Source: Lichtheimia corymbifera B2541
Lineage: Eukaryota; Mucoromycota; Mucoromycetes; Mucorales; Lichtheimiaceae
Reading direction: 5' to 3'
DNA length: 64,000 nucleotides
Assembly (NCBI GenBank): GCA_000697475.1
Contig: JNEU01000891.1
Location: 28,884-92,883 of the forward strand
In this document: positions 22,821 to 35,584 of the stretch, piece by piece
How the letters are laid out: the number at the start of each line of letters is the position of its first letter
Numbering within the stretch: the stretch's first letter is position 1
Made by a program: the position numbers and the translations under genes
The notes under the pieces: model-generated
Told to the model about the DNA's origin: nothing
Seen by the model: only the letters and a program-made list of their open reading frames with translations
The model's database searches: none

Positions 22821-22952
22821 AAAAAAGTAAAGAGCGGGAAAGGAAGAACTTCTTCTTGACAACCCACACACACCGTCAAGTCACATACCCTTTTTTTCGA
22901 ACCTTCTCTTCTTCTCCCACTACTCTTTCCACCAAAAGTCGATCCACTGACA
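22821..22952. promoter_or_regulatory. 132 bp bidirectional promoter between PUS3 and SET gene
   Basis: The two start codons point away from each other with only 132 bases between them. The interval is C/T-rich on the plus strand with no TATA box. A shared, nucleosome-free housekeeping promoter is likely. Confidence 0.5.
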
Positions 22953-25073
22953 ATGACGGATTTCGAAGCCAAAGGACAAGCATTCTGGCAATGGCTTGAA
23001 AAGAACGGGGCAACGTTATCGAATGGGATTGGATTCAAGGACTATCGATCCGAGGGAGCAGGACGAGGTGTTGTGGCGACAAGGGATATCAAGGTAAAAA
23101 GGATGATGATGCATATAGCAAGGTAACACAATGAATCTGACAGTTCCAGTTAGGAAGATGAAGAGCTGTTTTCTATCCCAAGACCCCTATTGTTATCTGT
23201 GGAGACATCCAAGCTGCGTGATGCATTGACAGGAGACGACGTGCTCGACAAAATGACAGGCTGGAGTCCCCTTATCTTGTGCCTGATGTATGAGAGTCAA
23301 CGTGATGATTCATTTTGGAAACCTTATTTTGGTAAGCAAGGCATGGATTGAAATGGAAACAGACACGATTCAACATTACACAATCCATCAGATGTTTTAC
23401 CCAAGGACTTTTCTACTCCCATGTTTTGGTCATCGGATGATATCAAAGAATTGGAAGGAACAGACATTGTTGGTAAGTCAATAGCATGTGCTGTTTAGGA
23501 GAATGGATAGGGTCAAAGGGTGACAAGGGGAGGGGGAAACAAACTACTTTGGCAATTAGAGTTATCATGTTCCTTTCGACTAACGCCAATATTATATTAG
23601 AAAAAATCGGCAAAAAGGAAGCAGATGAGATTTTTAGTCAAGAGATTGAACCTGTGATCAAGGTATGAAAAGTATAACGGGGTCATATATGGATATCATT
23701 AACACATGTGTGTGCATTGTAGAATCATCCAAGTTTGTTTGATCCTGCTGTGCACAACCTTGACCTGTTTCATCGATGCGGCTCGTTGATCATGGCATAT
23801 AGTTTTCATGATGAAAAGGATGGCGAGGATGAGGAGCAGGAGGATGCTGATACCGACAAGGAGGATGAGGAGGATGAAGAAACACCACCCAAGGAATTAC
23901 TTGCAATGGTGCCAATGGCTGATATGCTCAATCACAAGACTGGATACAACAACGCACGCTTATTTCATGAAGCCGATTGTTTACGCATGAAGGCTATCAA
24001 GGACATTAGAGAGGGTGAACAAATTTACAACACATATGGCGACTTATGCAATGCAGACCTGCTTCGGAAATATGGATTTGCAGATGAAAACAACCCCTTT
24101 GACCTTTGCGAGTTGAATGGTGGCCAAGTGATTGACATGTTTGCCAAAGAAGACAAGCTCCGAGACAAAAAGGTGCGTTTTTTTTGGATTGGGGATACAC
24201 ACACAACATTTGACCCCTTTGTCTAACCAACGTTATCATATCCTTTTTACAATGACAGATTGAGTTCTTGATGGAGGAGGAGGCATTGGATGAGTAAGTC
24301 TTTTTTTTTTCTTGTTGAATGGGGACCTTGCAGCAAACACATGCATGGCTGGGTGTGTGAGGTTCCCTTCATCCCTCTTTCTCTCTCTTTCTCTATCTAT
24401 CTATCTCTCTGTCTTTGTTATGCCCCTTTTCACCTACCGTACATATTGACAGCCGGATCGGGATTCTTGCTCATCATCGTTTGTGTTTACTGCATATAGT
24501 TGCTTTGTGGTTGATACGGATCATGTGTTACCTGATGAGCTTGTTAGCACACGTAAGTGTTTGAAAAGGAGAAAACTGATGCTGTGTCTGTTTTGTGGCG
24601 CACCGTATCTAAACTTTAAGCTGTGTAGTGCATGTGCTGCGCGCGTCGGCTGGCGAGTTTAAGCAAATGGAACGCAAACAAAAACTGCCTAAACCAAAGG
24701 TCACTGCACCCGTGATTGACATGGCTATCGACTTATTGCAAGCACGACTGAAACGGTATCCGACGTCATTGGATGTAAGTTGGGAGAGAGGGCATACGCG
24801 TGTCAGGGGGGAAATGGCCACGTATGAGTGAGTGAGTGAGTGAGTGAGTGAGTAAGAGAGTGGGGTGCATTGACGATATTGAAATGATAACAGGCCGACA
24901 TGACTGAACTGCAACAAAACTGCAACACCAACAAGCGCCATGCACTCCTTGTCCGTATCGGCGAAAAGCAAATTATCCACAGCACCATTGATAAGCTTCA
25001 ACAAGAACGAGGCAAACGTAGCAATGATGATGATGGTAGCGAATCCACCAACAAACGACAAAAGACAGCATAA
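22953..25073 (+). CDS. SET-domain protein lysine methyltransferase (SETD6/RKM4 type)
   Basis: Nine exons (22953-23093, 23154-23331, 23392-23472, 23601-23662, 23723-24172, 24259-24293, 24500-24552, 24629-24774, 24894-25073) give 441 residues. The split SET domain begins at the N-terminus (FKDYRSEGAGRGVVATRDI) and ends with the SAM/substrate motifs PMADMLNHKTGYNN and GEQIYNTYGD. An acidic Glu/Asp insert interrupts it near residue 190. The C-terminal half matches the Rubisco-LSMT substrate-binding fold. Relatives methylate lysines of ribosomal proteins (yeast Rkm4) or RelA (human SETD6); the substrate here is unknown. Intron 8 carries a TGAG microsatellite. All introns are GT-AG. Confidence 0.88.
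24825..24852 (+). repeat. TGAG tetranucleotide microsatellite
   Basis: About seven tandem TGAG units inside intron 8 of the SET-domain gene. Confidence 0.85.
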
Positions 25074-25387
25074 GCCCAATAGGAGAAAGGATGTGATTGA
25101 TTGCAAAATAGTGCGTATCACGCGTTCAACGGTGGCCGATCAGCCGTGTGCATGGCCCTGAAAAAATAGACCGATATGGAGAAAATAAAAGAAAGTTTGG
25201 GGGGGTCAAGACGTGTATAAAACTGATATCCAAATGAAGCATTCTTTCCTTACACCTTTCTCTCTTCCTCAGGCTCTTTCACTTGTTCTCTCAGCGAAAC
25301 GAGGGTCCATCTTGCTACACAACTACCTCTTTTTCCCTTTCTTGTATTACTCTCTATCTCTTGTACTATAGTCACCCATTCTATATT

Positions 25388-25924
25388 ATGGCGACCATTT
25401 ATCAAACCAAAAACGCAGTGCATTACAGCAACCGCAACAGCAAACCAGCCTCGCCACCACCCAGCCAACTGCTGGCACAGATTTCGACCAATGTGGCCAA
25501 ACTTGTCGAATGCCCACGCGAAGCACGATCTTTGGCACATCGACGACTTCCGAGTTTGCCCAACTTTATCCATCAGGTTTATGTCAAATGCCGTATGACA
25601 CCAACATTGCTTACGGTGGCCTTGATCTATTTGCAACGTCTTCAAACCAAACTTCCGAGCGGGTCTCAAGGAGAATACGACACGCCATACAAGTTGTATC
25701 TTGCATCAGTCGTATTGGCATCCAAATTCCTCGAAGATTCGCACGCCGTTTCACGTAATGTCTATCGTGTATGTGCACCCGTTTATTCTGCAGAAGAGAT
25801 CTCGGTCATGGAGCGATCATTCCTTGGTGTCATCAAGTACAACCTCTTTGTAAAGTGGGAAGAGATTACACAGTTTGTGCAAGATCATGGCGAACCTATC
25901 AGTATCCTTGAGCTGGACCTCTAA
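25388..25924 (+). CDS. PCL-type cyclin (Pho85/CDK5-partner family)
   Basis: Single exon, 178 residues. The cyclin box spans most of the protein: FIHQVYVKCRMTPTLLTVAL, IYLQRLQTKLP, YKLYLASVVLASKFLED and EISVMERSFLGVIKYNLFV. This arrangement is characteristic of the short fungal Pcl1/Pcl2/Cyclin-Y-like group, which binds Pho85-type kinases to control G1 progression and polarity. An N-terminal Pro/Ser/Asn segment of ~45 residues precedes the box. The ATG at 25388 is the first in frame after a stop-free but ATG-less leader. Confidence 0.88.
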   Translation: MATIYQTKNAVHYSNRNSKPASPPPSQLLAQISTNVAKLVECPREARSLAHRRLPSLPNFIHQVYVKCRMTPTLLTVALIYLQRLQTKLPSGSQGEYDTPYKLYLASVVLASKFLEDSHAVSRNVYRVCAPVYSAEEISVMERSFLGVIKYNLFVKWEEITQFVQDHGEPISILELDL

Positions 25925-28348
25925 AAGCTGTACATACCTTCACGAGCCACCACCAACAACAACAGCAACCTTATACGCATACAATCACACTCCCTCTCCT
26001 TTTTTTGCGCATACAAACACCCCCCCCCCAACATCCATTCATCATATTCTCATCCATCCTCTTTTCACCCCCTTGAAAAGTGCTGCTCCCTTTCTTTTTC
26101 CTTATTTCGCAACTCTCTTTCTTTTTCTTTTATCCAAAAAAAGCTACTACGGTACGGGATTACTCTTTAATATGTTTACTTTTGTACAGACTCTTTCTTT
26201 TGCACCACCACTACCCACCCCTGACGGTTCTTTTTCGCTGCTGTAAATACAAGAATACCCTTATCTTTTTATCTTTTCTCTCCCTCCCCCACATCATCCG
26301 TCAACATTATGGACGATATATATGCACAGACTTTATGATGGCCAATTCAAAAATCAAAAGGAATCTCAATACAATCTATATATTTTCAATCTTGCTCTCT
26401 CTAAATCATCATTGATCTTGTGTAATGTGCATCACAGCTGCATGACAGCATTACCCAATATGGATAGGGAACCAGTAAATTCTCCAAAATAGGATATGTC
26501 TTCTTAATGCATATGACGAAACCCCCCTCCTCTCCTTGAGAGAAGGGGCCACATTGGTTTGCGTTTGCTTGTTGCTCTCTCTCTTTTGGTTGTGGAATTG
26601 CAATCTCGCCCGAGCCAGGCGCGGTTACAGGGAAGAAGAGGAGGAGGAGGAGGAGGAGGTTATTCACCCATGAGATTCACGTCCCATAAACTCGGACTGG
26701 CATTATAGACACACACACATGATGATTGTGATCTTGCGTGTATTCTCTCTTACGCGCGAAATCGCCAGCACGTATACAACCGAGATTTCCTTGTGCATCA
26801 TTGTTGGTCCTATTCTCAAATGGATCTCTCCTAGAATTCAATCCATTGCATTCTAGGTACATACGAATTGGGCATCATTCACAACATTGTTGATGGTGTC
26901 TATAATCCATCATTCTTAGCAATGAACACAGTGGACATTATCATCACTCTCCCCCTTCTCTCCTCAATCCCCGATTGCATCGGCCTAACCCCTATTCTCT
27001 TTACGCCTCTTTTTGCTCTTTCTTTATTTCCCATAATGCCGCGGCGGAACATTAACAATGCTTTCTTTACATACATCTGTACATGGAGTAAAAAAAGGGA
27101 GAAAATAAACCAAGCGAGGTGCACATTATAGATGCATCCCTGAACTCTGCTCTATTAATATAATGATGCTATACATAGACATTATCCTATACACGGTCGA
27201 TGCACGCAGCAACTACAGCAGCAGCAGCAGCAGTTGCAGGATTGATAGCCTAAAAGATCGTTGCGTCGTCGTAGATATTGACGACAAAAAGATCGAGTTA
27301 GAATCTAAATGTGGCATTTTGATGCATGGTAGTGGAAGAATGGAATGAGCATGGTAGCACTATAATGACGTTGCTCATGGGATGTACTTGACAACATGAA
27401 GTGTTTCCCACCACGATGATCTTGTTGTTTTACAAACCCCCCCCTTTTGCACGCACCTGCTGGAGTATGAGCTCTGTTGACACTGTAGTACAGATGCAAT
27501 GCATGTATGTAGTCGTTCCAGGTGCATAAGTGATTCTCAAAAGTGGAAACGGTTGCATGATCCGAAATGTGTAACAAAAGCGATCAAAGCTATACAAATG
27601 CCAATAATACAAGTAGCATGGGAACATGAGATATGATTGTTATACGTTATCTCCGTAACACGGGTTGATCCCGACCTCATTGCTGCATCAACAAAATCAC
27701 ATGGCAGTGTACTATCAGAGTGCCTCTTTTTGGTCATGTCGTCTCTTTTGGATGAACCCCCTTTTTTTCGCTTGTACTGGATTCAGTTCAAATGACAATC
27801 TAATCGAGTCCCCTGGAATTCTTTTAGGCGGAAAAATGGCACATTGTCCTCTCTGAATATCTCACACTTGCACAAATTCATTGCCTGCATCCTTATGCAC
27901 ATTGTCACTTGCATACATCTCCCATTTCCTATTTCATCACAACATTGGTTTATCGGAATTTCTGCTACCAATAGGCCGGTTCCTCACACTCACTCACACC
28001 TACATGGGACACGGGCATGGTTCGAAATAGGCATTTATTTTGTCACACACATCACACACAAGCTATGTGTGGTGGAACAAAAACAACAACAACTTTTTGA
28101 CACAATACCGTAAGATCATAAGCACGTAATGCATATCGTCAATTGGATGCATCTGGATGCATATAGCTTTATACGCCATATCGTATCGTCCGTCCATTTT
28201 CTACGCTGTTGTTTGACCCAGCAACAACAATGGTAGTAGGCGGGATATCCTTTATTCTATTTTGAGGAAAGGAGGGGTAGTCGATCCCGAAAATTCTTAT
28301 TCATATGATGTATTATCTACGTAATTGAAGTGTGTAACGAGTTTATTC
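25925..28348. other. Gene-poor 2.4 kb stretch
   Basis: No supported gene on either strand. It begins with a long pyrimidine-rich region (a C10 run near 26021-26030, T-runs), probably the 3' UTR of the cyclin. Several frames of 60-110 codons lack domains and have random composition. A (GAG)n tract lies near 26636-26658 and a short (AGC)n near 27219-27235. Confidence 0.5.
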
Positions 28349-29701
28349 TCAACCAAAAATCCGGGTAATCAGGTCGCTTCTGATGTAAGGTGCTAAAAAC
28401 AATCGCCCCGTCACTGCAAGCAAAGCAAAGTTGAATAGTATGCACCATGTGCGATGCATCCACCCCTTGTCAGGTCGAAGCGTAGAACCCAATAATTTGA
28501 TTTCCATTAACACCAAGACGCCTTGAAGCATAAAGAAAAGGATTTGCTCCAAGGTCACTTTACGTACAACAGCAGCCAGCATCACTTCGTGGAATAGACC
28601 ACTGACGAAAAAGATAAAGAGACCACGCACGACGCGCGAAGTGTACCGAGATCCTGATAACCGGCGTCTTTTGAAGTGTGATCCCTTCATAGTATCATGG
28701 GCCTTTTGTGGTACTTGGTTGGCTGTTGTCGCAAAGAATTGTTCATGCAGTAAATTTTTGACAGGAAGGTTCCACCGACGACTATATCACGTGGTAACGT
28801 CAGTGCCTGATCAATTACCCACACACATGCTGCTGGCAAAACCTACCTCCAAAAGTCGCGTAAACTTAGGTCATAATATAGATGAGATTAGATGTCCACA
28901 TCCAATAATATATATCCTGCTCTCCCCTGTGACATTTTACCTGTGAGCCATAATAGGTGAATCGAACATGTCCATATAGGAGATTCCCAGAATGAATTGC
29001 TGCAAGCCAAATGAGAGGTCCGAGAGACCGCATAAACAATAGACCTTGATCCCGAGTATAGCTGTTAGCCATATGCTGTATAAGCTCCAGTAGGGTAATG
29101 CCAGTAACAATGGACCATAGTTGGGAGGTATTTGTGGATCAATGATGCTTTTCATGAAGGCCCATTTGAATGCGCCTCGTGCAACCTTGGCCAAGCCTTG
29201 TATACGTATACGTACTCGTTCCTCGTTGGTTGTCGTTTTAGCAGGAGTGATGGATGAAATGGAACGCACAAGGTGAATGAAAAAGGAGGTGTTGTCGTGG
29301 TTGCTATCCTTGATGTTGCTGGCATGTTGCACAATTTTGGATGCAATGAACCACGGGGCACCAATAAGCATACCATTGATATAAAAGTTGGGACATGCAA
29401 AGACAATGGGCATCAAAAAGTGGATAACGACAAGAGCAATGCGTAGCCGTGCACCATGAAGAATGGTAGGAATATGATGCTCGTGGCGTGCTAGGAGATA
29501 GTCAATGGCAAACAAGCATAAATGAAGAGAGAAAAGTTGTACACATGAAAGGATAATGGGAGCTGGCAGGTCGATGTGTACGATTGGTGCGGTATTGGCA
29601 AACATAGCAAAGTGGTTGAGTACAGAGCCAGTTGTAAAAGTGCCAAAGAAAAAAAAACACAATAAAAGGGGAAATCGGAGTAACAACAAGGCACTTGCCA
29701 T
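28349..29701 (-). CDS. Wax synthase-like membrane acyltransferase
   Basis: Three exons (29701-28941, 28864-28847, 28781-28349) give 403 residues. The middle exon is only 18 nt and encodes the core of the family motif; spliced, it reads AHSLRDFWSRRWN, matching the wax synthase domain (SLRDFWgRRW). The second motif is FVSGLFHEVML with candidate catalytic His324. Several hydrophobic helices occupy residues ~5-120, 190-230 and 310-400, so it is an ER-type integral membrane protein of the MBOAT-like superfamily. Fungal relatives acylate sterols, alcohols or secondary metabolites; substrate unknown. The ATG at 29701 is the first in frame. Confidence 0.85.
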
Positions 29702-30189
29702 AAAGAAACAAAAAAGGGAACACAAAGAACAGCAGCTGCATATGCACTAGGAAAGTTACATCGATCGAATGTTCAAATGTGTTCCTCAGATCAAAAGTAC
29801 CGATGATTGACGTCGTGCAAACAAAGTAAATATAAATCACATGTCCCAAGGTATATGTATAAATGTCTCAGGGGCACGTGTGGAGAATAATGTGGGGTTG
29901 GCTGTCTAGTGTTGTATTCAGGGTCGTGTATTGGCAAGGAAATGCATTAACTAATATACTAAATCACTATGGATACGATGTGATATGTCATGTGTTTTAT
30001 CCTTCTTTTGTGTATGTATGTTCCACCACCAAACATTACAAATGGATTATAAACCTGAACTTGGAGGCGGTTGGTTTCACCGGGATCTTCCCCTTTCTTT
30101 TTCCGTCGCCGATTCTTCTGGAGTCCAAACCTTGTTCAACATTTTGTATATTAAAACAACCCACTTGCTCCCTCCAGCTTTGCGTTCTT
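29702..30189. promoter_or_regulatory. Divergent promoter region, acyltransferase and zinc-cluster genes
   Basis: 488 bases between two outward-facing start codons. Contains CACGTG at 29875-29880 (E-box) and a TGACGTC at 29808-29814 (CRE-like). Both are consensus sites only; use is not shown. Confidence 0.4.
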
Positions 30190-32492
30190 ATGAATGGGAA
30201 TGTCGAGGACAATCGCCGCAAAGATGCTAATACGAGAACCGCATGTTTCCGTTGCCGTGGCTTCAGGTAATGGCCTTTCAGAATCAAGCGTGTGAAATGT
30301 GCAAGAGGTTTTTTTTTTGACATTGGAGAAAATATAGACATGCGTGCGATCGCAAGCGGCCGAGTTGTTCAAGGTGTCAAGGCAAAGGTGTGAATTGTGT
30401 GTATCCTGAAGCAGCACCGACGATGAAGAAGTTGCAGCAGCTAGCCGATGATCTTGCAAAGAGAGTTACAAGCCTAGAGAACCTGGTAGCCATGAGTGAA
30501 CCCACGGCCGTGGCCGAGCATGTCAAGAGTCAGCCATTGCTGATGAAACATTTTGCCTTGTATCCCTGTCAAAAGTGCAATCATCTTCAACAACCATGCG
30601 ATATGAAATTACCAAGTTGTAGTCGCTGCACTGAACACGGCATCGCTTGTACCTATCTTTACGATGAAAAGCCCAAGGTGTATCACATCTCACATGCCAT
30701 ATCCACCATGAACAATGTCCTCGACGAATACGAATCCACTATGCACACTTTGCCTTCCATGATACCCTCCGACAACGCATCTCCTTCTTCCGTTTCTACA
30801 ATTGATTCCAACAATACATCCGATGAGACAACAACTACCACAATAGTCAATACAGCAGCAACGACAACAACAACCACTTCAACTTATCGAAAGCCTATAT
30901 GGACCATTATGTCAACTCCCAAAGGCTTTTCAGGGGTTGCTCATGTCTCATCATACAATGAGTTGCGGTTGCTGCTGGATCACGTCCATGATACTCAACC
31001 AGGCAACAAGTTCCTTCACAAAAATGACATCCGTATTATGCAACAACAACAACAGCAGCAGCTATCCATTGAAGCAGGGACATCATCTACTACAGCAGAT
31101 ATGCCATTTTCAATATGGAAGGCATGGGCAAATCCTACACAAGAATTACCTCGGGACTATCCAATCGATGTCACATCTCAATTGACAGGGGATCTATTAG
31201 AGCTGTATTCTCGCACGCCATGCTGTTCAATGAATCGTCTTCCTATTGTCGATGGAAAAGATATCCTTGCACGCTATTACAGCCCTGATCCAAGTAAACG
31301 TCCAAGCAAGGTGTTGGTGTATGCTATTTGTGCCATGACAGCTCGTAATGCTTTTCAGGTGCATGTTTGGAGCAAACGACCAGCCCATGAGACGCCTCAC
31401 TACAATATGGGTAAAGCCCTGTCGATTGCTTATTGGTTGTCAGCACGTAAATTGTTGGCAGAATGTTTCGATGAGCCCTCCCTGGATACATGTCGGGCGG
31501 CATTATTCTTGTCATACTGCAGTCATCACAATGGATACCTGAATCTGGTTCGCTTTTACGATTGGATCACCGTTTCCATGGCACAAGAACTAGGCTTGTT
31601 CGATCGCAAAGAGCAACCCTACTACGATGCATTGCTTGCTTGGGTCATTTACTATTGGCATGTCTGGATGCGTGTATTGGGCGCTGGATCATCACATAAA
31701 TCAGTTCCTAGACCCGCGGTTCCACCGCCACCTCCTCCACCGTTGACAACACCACTAGCTGAAATGAGTGACGAAGACTACAACGTATACAATGTCCTGA
31801 GATCGTGGTCCTATCGTTTCCAGCTCCAAGTACAACGAGATGAAATCATGTCATGCACCCTATCAGCACAAAAGCAACAACTAAGTGCGGAGCATCTTTC
31901 GCATATGTTCAAGCCTCTTGAAGCGGATTTGAAGGCGTTATTTGAATCATTACCAGATAATTGGCGGCAAGATCCACCCAAGCAACAAGCTCCCGACAAT
32001 GATCAGCGAAAAGAGAATGGTTACACAATTGGACGAGACATGCTTGAATACGCGTGTATTGTGGAGGTGCAAGTTCAATATTACATCAATGTGATCATGC
32101 TTTATTATCCATTTCTTCCGTCGTCATCATCATCCAACATCAGATCATTGTCGCCTTTTACCCGTCGCTGTCTTAGGGTGTGTTTACACGCAGCTCAAAC
32201 TATCACATGCGCAATCGAGAACATTATCCAAGGTTGTTCAGTTCCGCTGATCGGTCTGGTCTTTAGCAATAGCGTCTATCAACGCATATTCCAATGCACA
32301 CGCAGCGCAGCAGCTCTACAAGCCATGCAACAATCCCTTGTCATATCCAAAGCAAGTCTTCATTATGCCTATGACTTTGAATCACATCGACCCCTCGTAC
32401 GGCTTATGGAACAAAAGGTGCATGCAGTAGATGGCAAAGGAGGAGGAGAGCAGCAGCAGCAGCAAGATGTAGTGATGGGATGGTTACCATAA
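30190..32492 (+). CDS. Transcription factor with two Zn2Cys6 clusters
   Basis: Two exons (30190-30266, 30338-32492) give 743 residues. Two complete binuclear zinc clusters occur in tandem: residues 19-46 (CFRCRGFRHAC..CSRC..C) and 103-130 (CQKCNHLQQPC..CSRC..C), both with C-x2-C-x6-C-x6-C-x2-C-x6-C spacing. A Leu/Lys-rich coiled coil (~55-76) follows the first cluster. Residues ~290-650 resemble the fungal-specific transcription factor domain (NRLPIVDGKDILARYYSP; FLSYCSHHNGYLNLVRFYDW). Ser/Thr/Asn and Gln tracts separate the parts. The intron splits the first cluster, so correct splicing is needed to form it. Targets unknown. Confidence 0.9.
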
Positions 32493-32788
32493 CAAAAACA
32501 ACAATAATAAAAAAAGACCTAGCAGGGCCTAGAAAGAAAAAAACACACACACACTTATAATTGATCTCCCCATTGCGTTGGCCCAGGCTCAGTAACATTG
32601 GAGCATGTAATTGGGAATACGAAGAGTTCTGGACCACAGTGCGCTTCCTTTTTTGGTCTAGACTCTATTCAACAATCGCTGGTATTCAAAAACGATGTGC
32701 GCCTTTTTCTGGTCATCCTCCACACACATTCACAGCCTGGACTTTTTTTCTCCTTGTTTTCTCTTTCCTTTGTCTTTTTCTCTATTTC
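32493..32788. other. Intergenic, zinc-cluster 3' end to F-box start
   Basis: A frame open from 32561 encodes a hydrophobic, Phe-rich peptide in phase with the F-box gene. I treat it as untranslated leader because the family begins near the F-box. Confidence 0.45.
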
Positions 32789-34060
32789 ATGATGCTCAAG
32801 AAGACTTTAACTGCTTCTCGGCATCGTTCAGTATGCGATCTTCCACTCGAACTTCATTTACGGGTCGCTTCCTATCTTAATTTTTCAGACCTGTGGTACT
32901 TTGGTATCTGCTCTCGCTCATGCCAAAAGATCGCCGAGCAACTCATTTACCACAAGTATCATATCGACCTTGCTCGTCAACGCACCAACTCGTTCAATCA
33001 TCTTATTCACGCAGCAGTGGCATTTGTATGTCGCCATGGATACGACGATGACAACGATATCAATAATACAGTGATCCAATGGGTGGCCAACCGACTTGCA
33101 GTGGAGATTTACGATCGAACACCACAATACGATTGGGCACCATGCTTTGATTATTTTATCGACAGGATGCTTGGCATCATGTTGGAACACGTTTTATGTG
33201 ACCCATCTCTCGATCCAGTGCCATCCCTGAAAGATCTACCTGTAGTCATCAAGAGCAAAAACTACAAACCGACTCGCATGGGATACCTGATGACGAACCT
33301 GCTCGTCACCTTGTATCCAACCTTGACGGCATTATTCGATGCTGAACCTGCTAGTGCTATTCATCATCGTTTATTACTGGCACACATTTGCAAGCACATT
33401 GACACTCTTACTCGGCGTTATCATCAACAACAACGACGTCGTCTTGTTTTGGGCAATTCTAATGCATCATTGTCATCCACAGTACGACATGGCTTTCGGG
33501 TGCTTATCCAGTTCGTTGGCACTCTGGCACAAACCGAATTGTTGACCGCAGCCGACTTGCACACATTGACTCAGCAACGCATTATTTACTTTTTCTTGTC
33601 AAACAATCCCACCACTCCACCGCCAGAACCTATTTCTTCAACATCATCATCATCATCATCTTCGTCATCAACTACCTCTTTGTCTTCGTCTTCACCATTA
33701 CCATCACCATCGATTAGCAGCAGCAGCAACAACAACACCACACCATCATCATCGTCCGTGGATGTTAAAGAATACTTTGATCAGCATTGGCTTACCGAAG
33801 AGACCGAGTTCCAGACTGTGGTGTTGTTTGACCTTTTACGGGCCGTCATGTGTCGGCAGTATGCTCACTGGGACTCAGACAAAGAACTCCATACCCTGAA
33901 ATCGTTACTCAATGAAACCGTCAATGCCTTAGGATCCTGCAGGTCCAACAACAATAACACTTCAGAAAAAGTAACACCATCTACTTCTTCACCACCTCCT
34001 TCCTCATCACCCGCTTCTGCCATTGTTCCCCCTCCTTCTCCCATCTCGCCTTCTCGGTGA
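32789..34060 (+). CDS. F-box protein, probable SCF ubiquitin-ligase adaptor
   Basis: Single exon, 423 residues from the ATG at 32789. An F-box starts almost at the N-terminus (CDLPLELHLRVASYLNFSDL, then CSRSCQKIAEQLIY), the Skp1-binding motif of SCF ligases. The middle is predicted helical and has no repeats of the LRR or WD40 type. Residues ~350-385 are a Ser-rich tract, and the C-terminus is Ser/Pro-rich. Substrate unknown. The frame extends further upstream to 32561 with a hydrophobic segment, so a longer form is possible but less likely. Confidence 0.8.
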   Translation: MMLKKTLTASRHRSVCDLPLELHLRVASYLNFSDLWYFGICSRSCQKIAEQLIYHKYHIDLARQRTNSFNHLIHAAVAFVCRHGYDDDNDINNTVIQWVANRLAVEIYDRTPQYDWAPCFDYFIDRMLGIMLEHVLCDPSLDPVPSLKDLPVVIKSKNYKPTRMGYLMTNLLVTLYPTLTALFDAEPASAIHHRLLLAHICKHIDTLTRRYHQQQRRRLVLGNSNASLSSTVRHGFRVLIQFVGTLAQTELLTAADLHTLTQQRIIYFFLSNNPTTPPPEPISSTSSSSSSSSSTTSLSSSSPLPSPSISSSSNNNTTPSSSSVDVKEYFDQHWLTEETEFQTVVLFDLLRAVMCRQYAHWDSDKELHTLKSLLNETVNALGSCRSNNNNTSEKVTPSTSSPPPSSSPASAIVPPPSPISPSR

Positions 34061-35584
34061 TACGAAAACATGTCACTATCCTCATCATCATCCTTCCCTC
34101 TCTTTAATTATTATTACATTGGTCACCTCCCACCCACCCCTTCGCATTATATATCTTGTATACACACCCCTTGTATCCCTCCCAAAACCATGTCACTAAT
34201 ACTTAAAAACTTTTTTTTGGTTACGCCTTTCCATGAATAAGCAGGCCTTTTTTTCATGGAGATGGCTTTCCGCTCGTACATAGTCTTCTTTTACAAAATA
34301 AATCACACACTTGTATCATCTCACACACGTATGACCTTTATGTGTTCCCAATGACGTATATGCCATGGTAGCAACTTTGGGGAGTAATATGCATGTCTCG
34401 GATGTGTTGAGGCACAAGATAATACACAGCCACACAAAATTCTAGAACACTTTTTTACTTGCGGACCAATTTCCGGACTAACTTAGTCCAAGTAATAGCA
34501 GGATACATTATAGCTATGGGAATAAACATCTGTGCACACAACAACAACCTGTCCCATTGACGTAGTATTTGTTTTGTTTTTACTCACGATATCAACCCAT
34601 CATCCCACCACCACACTGTGCTTTCATCCTAAGGGTGGGTTGATTGTTCCCACCCAAACACACACACACACACACACGCACCCTGTTGTTGTTGCTGATG
34701 ATGATGAGGGGCGATAACATGGCTGGAACATCAACATGATGCATCTCTTTTATATATCGCTAGAGTCCAGAACCAAGAATGAAAATGATTTACATGCGTC
34801 GCAGGCAAAACGGGTGACACCGCTATATTTACATGTAATATCCGTGGTTAGAGCACATGCATGTTCGAGAATGTCGTTGGTCGACCGAATCCTTTTCGGG
34901 TGAAATAGATCATCCTTGGACTCATTATTTGTTGCAATTTCTTTGTTGTCATTTAACCTTACTCGATGAGACATATACATACCCTTGCTGTGTCAAATAG
35001 GTGGGGCGTAGGTTTTAATCACCACTCGACCACATGTCAAAAAAATGTCATGCGATTCATAATATCTTTGATAGATCCAAGGCTCTTCAATGGTATAGCA
35101 GCTGCCACAAGAGGAGGGTATGTACACGTGGTGCAATGATATCATGGATCTTGGCATGTGCATGAACCACATCCAGGAACTTTTATATAAGTGTCATCTC
35201 ACCAACACAGTAGCATTACCCAATTAATGAATACTGATGTTGTCCTTTTCAATCATGGTCAGCCGCGGGATGCAATGGTTATCCCATCATTAAGCCCAGA
35301 GGGCATTGGCAAATGGCTCTTTTGTCTCGTACATAAATCGAGGTCGGTTTGTATCTCGGATACCGCCATGCCATCAAGCATCATCACTCTATTGCTTTTA
35401 AGCTACCATTCTCCTTTTTCAATAGCAATCTCCGGTAATTGTAACTACGACTTTTTGATCCATGCATAGCATCAACTCATTTTTAAACGATACGATGATG
35501 TTGTATTTAACAGTTCAAGTGACAATGCAAATGGTACATATGAGGTGGGGTATATGACGAACGGTGGATATTGGAATGTAGAAT
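34061..35584. other. Gene-free stretch
   Basis: No supported gene. Contains the F-box 3' UTR, a (CA)n microsatellite at 34658-34677 and a TATATAA near 35182. A frame at 35227-35469 (80 residues) downstream of that box shows no domain and is not called. Confidence 0.5.

Noticed and set aside
32561..32788. N-terminal extension of the F-box protein with a hydrophobic segment
   Set aside because: In frame but Phe-rich and unlike any F-box protein; more likely T-rich leader. Kept only as an alternative.
35227..35469. 80-codon plus-strand frame behind a TATATAA
   Set aside because: No homology recognised and no codon bias; promoter motif alone is not enough.
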